This document shows, in pieces, positions 8,930 through 17,811 of a stretch of DNA of 62,217 nt. Location: contig NZ_JAATHD010000005.1 of NCBI RefSeq assembly GCF_011947265.1, positions 302,683-364,899 on the forward strand, written 5' to 3'. The notes below the pieces were generated by a model, which saw nothing but the letters and a program-made list of their open reading frames with translations, was not told the DNA's origin and did not search any database. Position 1 is the stretch's first letter. Every line of letters begins with the position of its first letter. This DNA comes from Paenibacillus sp. HB172176 (GTDB lineage: Bacteria; Bacillota; Bacilli; Paenibacillales; Paenibacillaceae). Position numbers and translations under genes: made by a program.

Positions 8930-9838
8930 ATGAAAAATTCGCTTATGAAGAAGTATATCGCGCACAAATATTTTTTTCTGATGCTGCTTCCCGTTCTGGT
9001 TTATTACGGCATCTTTCATTACGCTCCCATGTACGGCGTGGTCATCGCGTTTCAGGATTACCAATTTCTGAAGGGAGTGGGCGGAAGTCCCTGGGTTGGA
9101 CTGGACAACTTCCGCGAGCTGTTCGGCGGACTGTATTTCGGAACGGTACTGCGCAATACGCTGATTATTAACTTCTACAAGCTGGTGTTTGGCTTCACGG
9201 CTCCAATTGTATTGGCCGTGTTCATTAATGAGGTGTCCGGCAAATGGTTCAAGAAATCGGTGCAGACAATCAGTTATTTGCCTCACTTCCTTTCATGGGT
9301 CGTGCTTTCCGGCATGATTATCGAAATGCTGTCGCCAAGCCGCGGTCCGGTAAATATGCTGCTGTCTCTCTTCGGAATGGAGCCGATCTTTTTCATTACC
9401 GAGCCAGCCTGGTTTCGCGCCATTTTGGTTAGCTCGGATATTTGGCGGAGCGTCGGCTTTGCTTCCATCATTTATCTGGCCGCCATTGCCGGCATTAATC
9501 AGGAAATGTACGAAGCAGCCGATGTAGACGGCATTAGCCGAATCAAGAAGATATGGTATATCACGATTCCGTCGATCGCGCCAGTTATAGTCATTATGCT
9601 GATTCTCAACTCCGGCTCGATTATCAATGATGATTTCGAGCAAGTGTTCAATCTGTTGAATGCGAAGGTCATGGATGTGGGCGATGTGCTCTCGACCTAC
9701 ACGTATTCGGAGGGCCTGCTGAAAATGAACTACAGCTATGCCGCAGCGGTGGGACTGTTTAAAAACGTCGTTGCGCTCGTTCTCGTGCTTTCCGCCAATT
9801 ACATCGCAAGCAAGCTCTCTGATGACACCATCTTCTAA
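8930..9838 (+). CDS. ABC sugar permease, LplB type
   Basis: 302 residues from the ATG at 8930; the open frame begins at 8816, but the first 38 residues are not family-like. Six membrane spans are expected, with the YHYAPMYGVVIAFQDY-type first periplasmic loop of LplB/YtcP-family permeases. The EAA loop (YEAADVDGISRIKKIWYITIP) contacts the ATPase. No ATPase gene is in the window, as usual for these systems, which share an MsmX-like ATPase. First of a permease-permease-lipoprotein-regulator operon. Confidence 0.92.
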   Translation: MKNSLMKKYIAHKYFFLMLLPVLVYYGIFHYAPMYGVVIAFQDYQFLKGVGGSPWVGLDNFRELFGGLYFGTVLRNTLIINFYKLVFGFTAPIVLAVFINEVSGKWFKKSVQTISYLPHFLSWVVLSGMIIEMLSPSRGPVNMLLSLFGMEPIFFITEPAWFRAILVSSDIWRSVGFASIIYLAAIAGINQEMYEAADVDGISRIKKIWYITIPSIAPVIVIMLILNSGSIINDDFEQVFNLLNAKVMDVGDVLSTYTYSEGLLKMNYSYAAAVGLFKNVVALVLVLSANYIASKLSDDTIF

Positions 9839-9858
9839 CCGTGAAAGGATGCAGCCGC

Positions 9859-10737
9859 ATGAATTACAAAAAATCCGCATCGGACAAAGTGTTTCTGAGC
9901 ATCGTATACAGCTCGTTGCTGCTCTTGTCGATTACGACGCTCATTCCGCTGATGCAAGCAATCACCATTTCACTCAGTCCGCCGGAGGTGGTCAACAGCT
10001 ATGGCTTTCATTTGCTGCCGAGCAAGTTTGACTTGACGGGTTACGAGCGCGTTTTCCATTATAACGTCATCTGGACGGCATACGGCAATACAATCATGCG
10101 AACGCTGCTCGGCACAATGATTACGCTGGTGCTGACCTTTCTCGGCGCTTATCCGCTTTCGAAGCGGGCATTGCCCAACCGGAAGCTGTGGACCGGCATT
10201 ATTGTGCTGACGATGTTTTTCTCCGGAGGATTGATTCCCTCCTACCTGCTGATCAAGGGAATCGGTCTTATGAACACGATGTGGGCGCTTGTCCTGCCGG
10301 GAGCCGTCAGCGCTTTTATGCTGCTGATCGTTCGAAACTTTATTACCGCGCTGCCTGAAAGTCTTGAGGAATCGGCAAAGATTGACGGAGCCAATGAGCT
10401 TGTCATTTTATTCCGGATCGTACTGCCGCTATCGCTGCCGATTATTGCTACGGTCGGCTTGTATTCCGGCGTTAGCCACTGGAACGCCTGGTTTGACAGC
10501 ATGATCTACATTCAGGACGAGAGCAAGCAGGTGCTGCAGTTGATTTTACGCAAAATTTTGCTGGAGGGTCAGGATGTCGCATCCGAATCGGGCTCCGGCT
10601 CGCATGCGGCGGCGGTTAATTCCGAGACCGTGAAGATGGCGGCGCTGGTCGTTTCGATTCTGCCGATTCTGTTCGTGTATCCGTTTCTGCAGAAGTACTT
10701 CGTGAAAGGCACGCTAATGGGTTCTGTCAAAGGTTGA
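9859..10737 (+). CDS. ABC sugar permease, LplC/YtcP type
   Basis: 292 residues from the ATG at 9859 with AAAGGA nine bases upstream; a GTG at 9841 overlaps that site and is unlikely. Partner of the previous permease, 20 bp downstream. Six spans, the GLIPSYLLIKGIGLMNT segment typical of the second subunit, and the EAA loop EESAKIDGANELVILFRI. The C-terminus FVKGTLMGSVKG is the family ending. Confidence 0.92.
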   Translation: MNYKKSASDKVFLSIVYSSLLLLSITTLIPLMQAITISLSPPEVVNSYGFHLLPSKFDLTGYERVFHYNVIWTAYGNTIMRTLLGTMITLVLTFLGAYPLSKRALPNRKLWTGIIVLTMFFSGGLIPSYLLIKGIGLMNTMWALVLPGAVSAFMLLIVRNFITALPESLEESAKIDGANELVILFRIVLPLSLPIIATVGLYSGVSHWNAWFDSMIYIQDESKQVLQLILRKILLEGQDVASESGSGSHAAAVNSETVKMAALVVSILPILFVYPFLQKYFVKGTLMGSVKG

Positions 10738-10793
10738 CTCTTGATCCCCGGATCAGGTTAACATACACTTTTATTAATGGAGGGATTCGCGGC

Positions 10794-12446
10794 ATGAACA
10801 AAACAATGACAAAAATTGCCGGAATGACGCTGACGCTTGCGCTTGGCATCGGTCTATTGGCAGGCTGCAGCGGCGGGAACAACGGAAACAACGAGGGCAA
10901 GTCTGAAGGAAGCACACCGACTGCGACAAATGCGCAATCGGAGAGCGCAGAGCCGATCACGCTGGAATGGCTTGGCTATGATTCGTATGGTCAGCCGGAT
11001 GCCAATTCCGCCGTCGTCAAGGCGGTGGAGGAGAAATTCAATGCCAAATTCGATTTCTGGTACATCGATTCGCAGAAATGGGAGGATAATCTGAATGTGA
11101 GACTGGCTGCCGGTGAAATGCCCGATGTGCTCAAAATCACGAATCGGCAAAACCTGCCCAAATATGTAACGCAAGGCATTATCGCGCCAATTCCGCTTGA
11201 AACGATTCAGAAGTTCGCTCCGACCTATGCCAAATTTCTGGACGAGAATTATCCGGAGGTATGGGACGGCGTCAAATATAACGGGGAAATCTATGCGATT
11301 CCGATGACGAACCTGAACGGCACGTATCCGACCGTCGTCATCTGGCGCGAGGATTGGCTCAAGAAGGTCGGGATTACGAAGATTCCGGAGACGATCGCCG
11401 AATACGAAGAGGCGTTCACCAAGTTCCGCAATGAGGATCCGGACGGGGATGGCAAGAAGGATACGTACGGTCTGTCCGACTTCGCGCTTCCGAATATTCT
11501 CGGCGCGTACGGCTATCCGGGCATCAGCGATTTCAAGGGAGCGGCCAAAGGGGATGCCGGCCGATCGATTCAATTCACAATGAAGGACGGCAACGTTGTT
11601 ATTGCCGCTATTCAGCCGGAGATGAAGGAAGCGCTTGCAACACTGCAGAAATGGTATAAGGCAGGACTTATTGATCCCGAATTTATCACCTCCGAGAATA
11701 CGACCGGCTATTGGGCGGATTCTCAGGCCTTCTATAACGGGAAAATCGGCATCACAGGCATGTCGATGTACTATCACTGGCGAAATGAGCTAAACCCGGA
11801 CGTTCCTGACGATGCGGGCGGCGGCCAATATAAGGCCTTCAAGGAAACCGCGCCTGACGGAGAAGCGGTGTTCGGCGTGCCGGCTGTCGGCCCGAATGGC
11901 GCTTCGGGGACGCCGATGTGGGATACAGCCAGCCATCCCATTGCCATTACGACCAAGGCGATGAAGGACCCGGCGAAGCTGGAGCTGCTGTTGAAAATGA
12001 TTGAGGCGGCATGTACGGATTATGAGTATTATCTCATGCTTACAAACGGGGAGAAGGATGTCGATTGGAAGCTTGATGGCGATAAATTCATTAATCTATC
12101 CTCCTCGGATACGCTTGCCGAAGCGAATGTGAAAGGCAAAAATGTGCTGAATGCGAAGGTTTCCTACGATCCGTTTATCAAGCAGCGCGACAAATTCGAT
12201 TTTGCCTTTGCCGACAAATATGCGAAAACTTCCGGCTACAGCGCGGTTTACGTGCCGAATCTGGAAGCCTTCAGCAAATATTCGAATACGCTTAACAAGC
12301 TGACAGTGGATACTTATTTCAAAATTATTACGGGCGAATCATCGGTGGATGCCTTCGACGATTATGTCGCCACCTTCCGTGCAAACGGCGGCGACGAGCT
12401 GGAGAAAGCGGCAGACGAAGCCTACAAGCAAATGGTTGGAGAGTAA
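10794..12446 (+). CDS. extracellular solute-binding lipoprotein, LplA/YtcQ type
   Basis: 550 residues from the ATG at 10794 (GGAGGG 9 nt upstream). Lipoprotein signal peptide with lipobox LLAGC, acylated Cys25, and a Gly/Asn/Ser/Thr-rich tether. The binding fold has the DPDGDGKKD calcium loop common in the 500-550-residue oligosaccharide-binding proteins of Paenibacillaceae. It is anchored outside the membrane and delivers substrate to the two permeases just upstream. The ligand is unknown; the neighbouring lyase suggests an unsaturated uronate oligosaccharide. Confidence 0.93.
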   Translation: MNKTMTKIAGMTLTLALGIGLLAGCSGGNNGNNEGKSEGSTPTATNAQSESAEPITLEWLGYDSYGQPDANSAVVKAVEEKFNAKFDFWYIDSQKWEDNLNVRLAAGEMPDVLKITNRQNLPKYVTQGIIAPIPLETIQKFAPTYAKFLDENYPEVWDGVKYNGEIYAIPMTNLNGTYPTVVIWREDWLKKVGITKIPETIAEYEEAFTKFRNEDPDGDGKKDTYGLSDFALPNILGAYGYPGISDFKGAAKGDAGRSIQFTMKDGNVVIAAIQPEMKEALATLQKWYKAGLIDPEFITSENTTGYWADSQAFYNGKIGITGMSMYYHWRNELNPDVPDDAGGGQYKAFKETAPDGEAVFGVPAVGPNGASGTPMWDTASHPIAITTKAMKDPAKLELLLKMIEAACTDYEYYLMLTNGEKDVDWKLDGDKFINLSSSDTLAEANVKGKNVLNAKVSYDPFIKQRDKFDFAFADKYAKTSGYSAVYVPNLEAFSKYSNTLNKLTVDTYFKIITGESSVDAFDDYVATFRANGGDELEKAADEAYKQMVGE

Positions 12447-12523
12447 GAAAATAGACTGGCGGATTGGCGGCAAGTCCGTCAATCCGCTTGTCGCATGTCG
12501 AATAGACGGGGAGGAGACGAAAG

Positions 12524-14740
12524 ATGGATGGAGCGAAGGGAACGGGAAGCCGTATATTCAAACGGCTGCTTGTCTTTAATTTAATTGCCGTCCTTATTGT
12601 CTCAATCGTCCCCCAATTTGTGTTCTACCGCTATTTCATGACCATGTACAACAAGGAAGTGCAGGGGCTGAGCATGCAGACCGTTCGGCAGTTTCAGAAC
12701 GCTGTCGACGAACCGATTGTGAAGGCGGTTGTGAATTTTCCGAATCTTTACATGTCCGAGCTGGAAAGCAACGACGCGCTGGTTTATCCGCTGACGCATG
12801 ATATTAGCCGCAATTCCGCGGCTATCCTCAAGGTATCCAGACGTATGGACGACATCAAGAACAATACGCCTTACCTGCATTCCATCGATCTTTATTATCC
12901 GAGAGGAAATTTGCTTTTTCTTGGCGATCGCGTCTGCATGCTGAATGAATCCGAATGCGCGTTGGGCGGCAGAGAACAATGGTTCCGCTCCTTCGAGACT
13001 TCCGATACGACCATTGAATGGGTGGGAGCAAGAAAAGCGGGTCCATTCGATCCATCGCTCATTGCTTCCTATGTGCGGAGCATTCCTTTCTTCGGCAGCA
13101 AGGAGATTCGACAAGGCGTTGTTGCCGTCAATATCGATTTGGAGGAGCTAGGCGGTCTGCTGCGCAGTATGAGACCGCCGTCGGAGGGAGCGCTGCTCAT
13201 CATTGACGAGTCGGGCGAGATTATTGCCCGCAATGATACGGAAGCCCCTATGTCCAATTTGCAGATAGAGCCCTTCCTGGCAAGGCTGCTCGCCGGCGAG
13301 GAGACGGACATGTTCGACGCCAGAATAGGCGGTCAGGCTAGCGTTGTTTCGTTTGTCACTTCTTCTTATAACAATTGGCGCTATGTCTCTATCACATCCG
13401 TTGAAGACGCCTACCGCAAGTCTAATCAATTACGCGGCTGGATGCTGGGCATCGGCGCGGCCTTTCTGGCCATTAATGCGCTGATTACGCTCTGGCTGAC
13501 TACAAGGGCGCATCGACCGATTTCGAATCGAATGGAAAATTTGCGGCAAAGTTTGGCGCGCCATATGCCGATTGTTCGCCACAATTACATTCTTGGTCTG
13601 CTGTTCGGGACAGCGCAAGAGACGGAGAAACCTGGCGATATTCGTTCGATTCTGGGGTTCGAGCATAACGGCAGGCAAGCCTTTGGCTTTGTGCTTCGTA
13701 TTGAACGATCAGACGCGGCCAATCATGAGGAATCGCTGGCTGCCGATTTTCATCTAATCGAAATTTTGGAAGGCCTTGCTATCCCTGGCGATATTGCGGC
13801 AGTGCGAGGCGAGCGCTCGCAAATTTATGGTTTTGTCAGTTTAACCGGGGAAGCAGAATTATCCGATACCGTTTCGCGTATAGCCGCTGCTATCAAGGCT
13901 GCGGATGAACAATACGTGCTTTGTCTCGGAAGAGTCTATTCGTCGGATGAGTCCTCTATCGCCCGTTCTTTTGCGGAAGCGGAGGAGGCGCTGGATTACG
14001 CCTTCCTGTTGCCGGGAGGAAATGCGCTCTTCTATGAGGAGCTTGCAAGCGAGCATCTCAAGGAGCCAAGCCATCTGCCGAAAGCTCTGGATGATTTGCC
14101 GGCCGCGATTCGGGCGGGCGACGAGAAGAAGCTGTTCCAGCTTATTGGAGATTTAATCTCCGACATTCGCCAAGGCGGCTATACGATTCGTTATTCCCGG
14201 AATGCGCTGCTGGACATGGTGCTCGGCATCGACAAGACGATGAATCAATTGGGCTTTCAATCGGCGGAGGTGTTCGGAGGCGATCTGCGAGAGCAGTACG
14301 AGCGAATTGGACATATCGAGGCGTTCGAAGCGTGGATGAACGGCGTCGCGGGAACGGCCATGGGCAAGCTCAATGAGCGCAAGGAGCAATTCGATCATGA
14401 ATTTGCCGACAAAATCGTATCGTTCGTCAACAACAGCATCTCTCATCAGCTTTCGCTTGCTTACGTGGCCGAGCATGTCGGCGTTAGTCCTACGTATTTG
14501 AGCAAAATTTTCAAAGGTCTTACGGGCAGCAATTTCAATGAATACGTGACCGGACTCCGATTGGAGAGGGCCGCGTCGCTGTTGCTGGAGAAGAAGCTGT
14601 CGGTTCAGGAAATATCCTATCGCGTCGGCTATCAATCAACGCATCACTTCATCAGACTTTTCAAGGAAAAGCATGGTTTGACGCCAAAACAATATCAAAA
14701 AACATATGCGGAAGACGGCGCGAAGCCGGACGAGGAATAG
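12524..14740 (+). CDS. membrane sensor AraC-family regulator
   Basis: 738 residues. One-component regulator: transmembrane segment at about 12-34, extracellular dCache-like sensor to about 303, second membrane segment at about 305-326, a cytoplasmic middle region, and two AraC HTH motifs in the last 100 residues (HQLSLAYVAEHVGVSPTYLSKIF and VQEISYRVGYQSTHHF regions). A strong GGAGGAG ribosome site precedes the ATG. Proteins of this build commonly sit beside LplABC importers and activate them. It is cotranscribed after the binding-protein gene (77-bp gap), which makes self-regulation of the operon likely. Confidence 0.9.
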   Translation: MDGAKGTGSRIFKRLLVFNLIAVLIVSIVPQFVFYRYFMTMYNKEVQGLSMQTVRQFQNAVDEPIVKAVVNFPNLYMSELESNDALVYPLTHDISRNSAAILKVSRRMDDIKNNTPYLHSIDLYYPRGNLLFLGDRVCMLNESECALGGREQWFRSFETSDTTIEWVGARKAGPFDPSLIASYVRSIPFFGSKEIRQGVVAVNIDLEELGGLLRSMRPPSEGALLIIDESGEIIARNDTEAPMSNLQIEPFLARLLAGEETDMFDARIGGQASVVSFVTSSYNNWRYVSITSVEDAYRKSNQLRGWMLGIGAAFLAINALITLWLTTRAHRPISNRMENLRQSLARHMPIVRHNYILGLLFGTAQETEKPGDIRSILGFEHNGRQAFGFVLRIERSDAANHEESLAADFHLIEILEGLAIPGDIAAVRGERSQIYGFVSLTGEAELSDTVSRIAAAIKAADEQYVLCLGRVYSSDESSIARSFAEAEEALDYAFLLPGGNALFYEELASEHLKEPSHLPKALDDLPAAIRAGDEKKLFQLIGDLISDIRQGGYTIRYSRNALLDMVLGIDKTMNQLGFQSAEVFGGDLREQYERIGHIEAFEAWMNGVAGTAMGKLNERKEQFDHEFADKIVSFVNNSISHQLSLAYVAEHVGVSPTYLSKIFKGLTGSNFNEYVTGLRLERAASLLLEKKLSVQEISYRVGYQSTHHFIRLFKEKHGLTPKQYQKTYAEDGAKPDEE

Positions 14741-14779
14741 GGAAGGGCTTTGCGCCGGTTGCCGCAAGGAGGAATCGCT

Positions 14780-16816
14780 TTGCGCATATTGACCGGAACG
14801 CTGATGCATGAAACCAATACCTTTAATACCACGCCAACGACGCTGGCGGATTTCCGTCTGCTGCGCGGCCACGAGCTGTTCCAGCATGCCTTCTGGAGAG
14901 GCAATGCGGAAGCGACAGGCGGCATAATCGAGACGCTTCAGGCGGAAGGGGCGGATGTTGTTCCTTCCGTGCATGCCGTCGCGATGGTGTCGGGCATCGT
15001 GGAGAATGAGGCTTATATAACGATTAAGGAGGCTGTGCTGGAGGCGCTTAGAGCCGCTGGACCGCTCGACGGCATATGCTTCTGTCTGCATGGCTCGATG
15101 TACGCCTCCGGGGTTGAAGATCCGGAAGGCGACCTGATGAGCGCAATTCGAGAGGAGGTCGGAATGGAGCTTCCGATTGTCTGCGCGCTGGATATGCACG
15201 CAACCGTCACCGATCTCCTGGTTCGAAGCGTCAACGCCTTCGCCGTGTTTCGCACGGCACCGCATACGGATCGTTACAGCACAGGCGTTCGCGCGGCGGA
15301 GCTGCTGCTTCGCATGATACGCCGGGGGCAGCATGTCGTGACCGTCTCGGCGTCGCTTCCCTTCCTGGTCTGCGGAGAAAATTCCATGACGACGGTGAGT
15401 CCGATGAAGGAGCTGATCGCGGAGGTCTATGCGGAGGAGCGAGAGAAGCATGTGCTGAACGCCGATTATACGCTTGGATTTCCGTGGGCGGATACGCCTT
15501 ATCACGGCGTCAGGGCGCTGGTGTCGGGCGAAGCCGAACAGATCGAGCTTCTGATGGATACCGCGATTGGCATGGCGGATCGCCTCTGGAAGCAACGCGA
15601 ACGCTTCGTCTATTCCGAAGCGGCTTATCCGCTCGATGAAGCGTTGGACGCGGCTCTTCGGGCGCCGAATGGAACGGTAATGCTGTCGGATACAGGCGAC
15701 AACCCGACCGCCGGAGCGAGCAGCAATCTGACGATTGTGCTGGAGAGATTGCTGGAGCGCGGCATCGACCGGGCTTTGCTGGCGGTTATCGCCGATGAAG
15801 CCTCCTTCGCGGCATGCCGCGACGCGGGAGAGGGATCGGTGCTTGAGCTGTCGCTTGGGCGCCGCCATTTGCAGACGAATGAGGGTCTGCCCGTGCGCGC
15901 CGAAGTTGTCTCGGTTCACCTGGGAGTGGACGGGACGGGTCGAAGCAAGGAGCGTTGCGACGCGGCGGTCGTTCGGATCGGCGGAGTCGATGTGATAATA
16001 GCCGAACGAAGAATCGCGGTTTACGATCCGGAATATTTGACGATGCTCGGTTTGCGGGCGGACAACTATCGCCTTATTGTCGTGAAGAGCGGCTATCTCA
16101 GCCCGGCATACAGAAGCTTGGGCGTTGCAACCCTGTTCGTGCTCACTCCGGGCGAGTCTACAATCGCGCTTAAGGACATCAAGTATGCCAATGCGCTTCA
16201 GCCGCTCTATCCGCAAGACCCCGTTGCGGCATGGAACCCGGATGAAGAGCGAGCGAGAATGCGCGAGGAGGCTGAACGTTATGCGCGTTTTGTTGCGCCC
16301 GATCACCGTCATGAGCCGATATTCGCTATTCCGTTCAGTCCGGAAGGCTATGCGAAATACGGGGCTCGTGTGACGAAGCGGACGCTGTCGCAGTTGAAGC
16401 CGCTCTATGATGATCAAGCGGCGGTCGATGCGCTGCTTGCCTGCGGAGATCCCGTTGTATACGAGGTGTACGAGATGCCTTATCCGTACAGCGACACGGA
16501 TCTGCTCATTAATATTACAGTGCTGTTCCCCGGAAGAGTGGGACGTCAATATCATATGACCAAGGGACATTTCCATGCTGAACCGGATACAGCTGAGGCT
16601 GTAATTGGTTTGGAAGGGGAGGGAGAGATGCTTCTGCAGCGCAGGAATGGCGAGCTTAGGCGCGTTGCTGTGGGCAAAGGAATGATTAGCTATTCCGGCG
16701 GCGGTTGGTCGCATCGCGTCGTGAACACGGGTCTGCGCCCGCTGATCTTCTTCGCGGTAAGCGGAGCGAATATTGTGCATGATTATGCAACGGCGCAGCA
16801 TCTTAATTTCAAATAG
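14780..16816 (+). CDS. M81/MlrC-like metalloprotein fused to cupin phosphoglucose isomerase
   Basis: 678 residues from the TTG at 14780, chosen because AAGGAGG lies 7 nt upstream and MRILTGTLMHETNTF is the usual M81 start. Residues 1 to about 490 match the M81 (MlrC/DUF1485) family: HETNTF motif, and a likely zinc site from Asp138 and His140 (ALDMHAT) with His162 (TAPHTD). From about 520 to the end is a cupin of the archaeal-type phosphoglucose isomerase family: GHFH...E spacing identical to the known metal site (HxH then Glu seven residues on), with a later His in WSHR. The fusion suggests one domain processes a precursor and the other interconverts glucose- and fructose-6-phosphate. No internal stop or RBS separates the domains. 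The true reaction of the M81 half is unknown. Confidence 0.85.
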   Translation: MRILTGTLMHETNTFNTTPTTLADFRLLRGHELFQHAFWRGNAEATGGIIETLQAEGADVVPSVHAVAMVSGIVENEAYITIKEAVLEALRAAGPLDGICFCLHGSMYASGVEDPEGDLMSAIREEVGMELPIVCALDMHATVTDLLVRSVNAFAVFRTAPHTDRYSTGVRAAELLLRMIRRGQHVVTVSASLPFLVCGENSMTTVSPMKELIAEVYAEEREKHVLNADYTLGFPWADTPYHGVRALVSGEAEQIELLMDTAIGMADRLWKQRERFVYSEAAYPLDEALDAALRAPNGTVMLSDTGDNPTAGASSNLTIVLERLLERGIDRALLAVIADEASFAACRDAGEGSVLELSLGRRHLQTNEGLPVRAEVVSVHLGVDGTGRSKERCDAAVVRIGGVDVIIAERRIAVYDPEYLTMLGLRADNYRLIVVKSGYLSPAYRSLGVATLFVLTPGESTIALKDIKYANALQPLYPQDPVAAWNPDEERARMREEAERYARFVAPDHRHEPIFAIPFSPEGYAKYGARVTKRTLSQLKPLYDDQAAVDALLACGDPVVYEVYEMPYPYSDTDLLINITVLFPGRVGRQYHMTKGHFHAEPDTAEAVIGLEGEGEMLLQRRNGELRRVAVGKGMISYSGGGWSHRVVNTGLRPLIFFAVSGANIVHDYATAQHLNFK

Positions 16817-16819
16817 TGA

Positions 16820-17710
16820 CTATAGGCTGTTCTCTCGTTTGCGGTTACGGTATTGAACTGGAGTCATGCCGATATTTCTTCTGAACAGTCTGCCGAAGTA
16901 AGGCGCGTTCTTCAATCCGACCCGCCCTGCGATTTCGCCGGCGGAAAGCGCGGTTGCGGTTAGCAGCAGACAGGCTTCTCGCAGTCTGCGCGCCGTTATA
17001 TATTCGGTTAACGTGGCTCCGGTTTCCTGGTGAAACAGCCGCGACAGATGGGACGGCGAGACGAATAAATCATCCGCGAGACGACTTAGCTGGAATTCTT
17101 CATTGAAATGGGCTTCAATCCATTGCATCGCCTTCTCCGCATAACGCATGGAGCGGGGATGACTTGCGATATCGTCGAGCGTTGTCTCGTCGGAGGGGAA
17201 CACGCGTCTCAGAAGCTGGAGCAGGGCGACGACCGTCAATGCGATTTCTTCAAGACGCCGTTCCCGCTCGGCGGCCTGGAGCGCTCCTTGACAATGTGTC
17301 AGCAGGCGCTCGGCTTCCGGCGCAAGCCCGTTCCCGTTCAGCGCGAAATGCTGAACGGGCAGCTTGCTCCGCCACAGCGAGCGATAGAAGCGCTGAAGCG
17401 CCGGAAAGGCTGCCAAGCGCGAGTCGATTGCGGACGGATCGAATACAAGGACGCTGCGTTCGTAGCCGAGCTCGTCCCGCATATGAATTTTGTGCAATTG
17501 ATAAGGCTGAATCAGAAGCAGCGAGCCCTTGGACACCTGAGCGAGCTGATCGCCGATAATAACTTGACCCTCGCCCTCATGAATGAAGAGTATTTCGATG
17601 CCCTGATGGGCGTGGAAGTAATAATATTCGGATTGTCGCACGCGGTGATGCAAGAAAAATTGCTCCTTCAGCTCGATTCGCTCAATCAGCCCCGAATGCT
17701 CTCTGTTCAT
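16820..17710 (-). CDS. AraC-family regulator with cupin sensor
   Basis: 296 residues from the ATG at 17710; AAGGAGG lies about 11 nt upstream, and a 306-residue version from 17740 would include the RBS. The N-terminal cupin (YYFHAHQGIEILFIHEGEG) should bind a sugar. The C-terminal AraC domain has both HTH motifs (LADDLFVSPSHLSRLF, AGEIAGRVGLKNAPYF). Divergent from the mannose-6-phosphate isomerase gene and convergent, only 3 bp apart, with the M81 fusion gene. It probably controls the isomerase-kinase pair. Confidence 0.88.
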   Translation of the reverse strand: MNREHSGLIERIELKEQFFLHHRVRQSEYYYFHAHQGIEILFIHEGEGQVIIGDQLAQVSKGSLLLIQPYQLHKIHMRDELGYERSVLVFDPSAIDSRLAAFPALQRFYRSLWRSKLPVQHFALNGNGLAPEAERLLTHCQGALQAAERERRLEEIALTVVALLQLLRRVFPSDETTLDDIASHPRSMRYAEKAMQWIEAHFNEEFQLSRLADDLFVSPSHLSRLFHQETGATLTEYITARRLREACLLLTATALSAGEIAGRVGLKNAPYFGRLFRRNIGMTPVQYRNRKRENSL

Positions 17711-17811
17711 CTTCAGCGAGACCTCCTTCTTCAACAACAATTAAGACGTATCATACCACATCTTTGCCGACGATTCATGGCATGCGACATCCCAATAGAG
17801 AGGTGATTGAA

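Noticed and set aside
10854..11777. 307-codon minus-strand frame
   Set aside because: Antisense to the solute-binding lipoprotein; composition of a shadow frame.
14636..16801. 721-codon open frame on the minus strand
   Set aside because: It lies wholly antisense to the M81-isomerase fusion, has no family motifs and is Arg/His-rich, as expected from the complement of a high-GC third-position gene.
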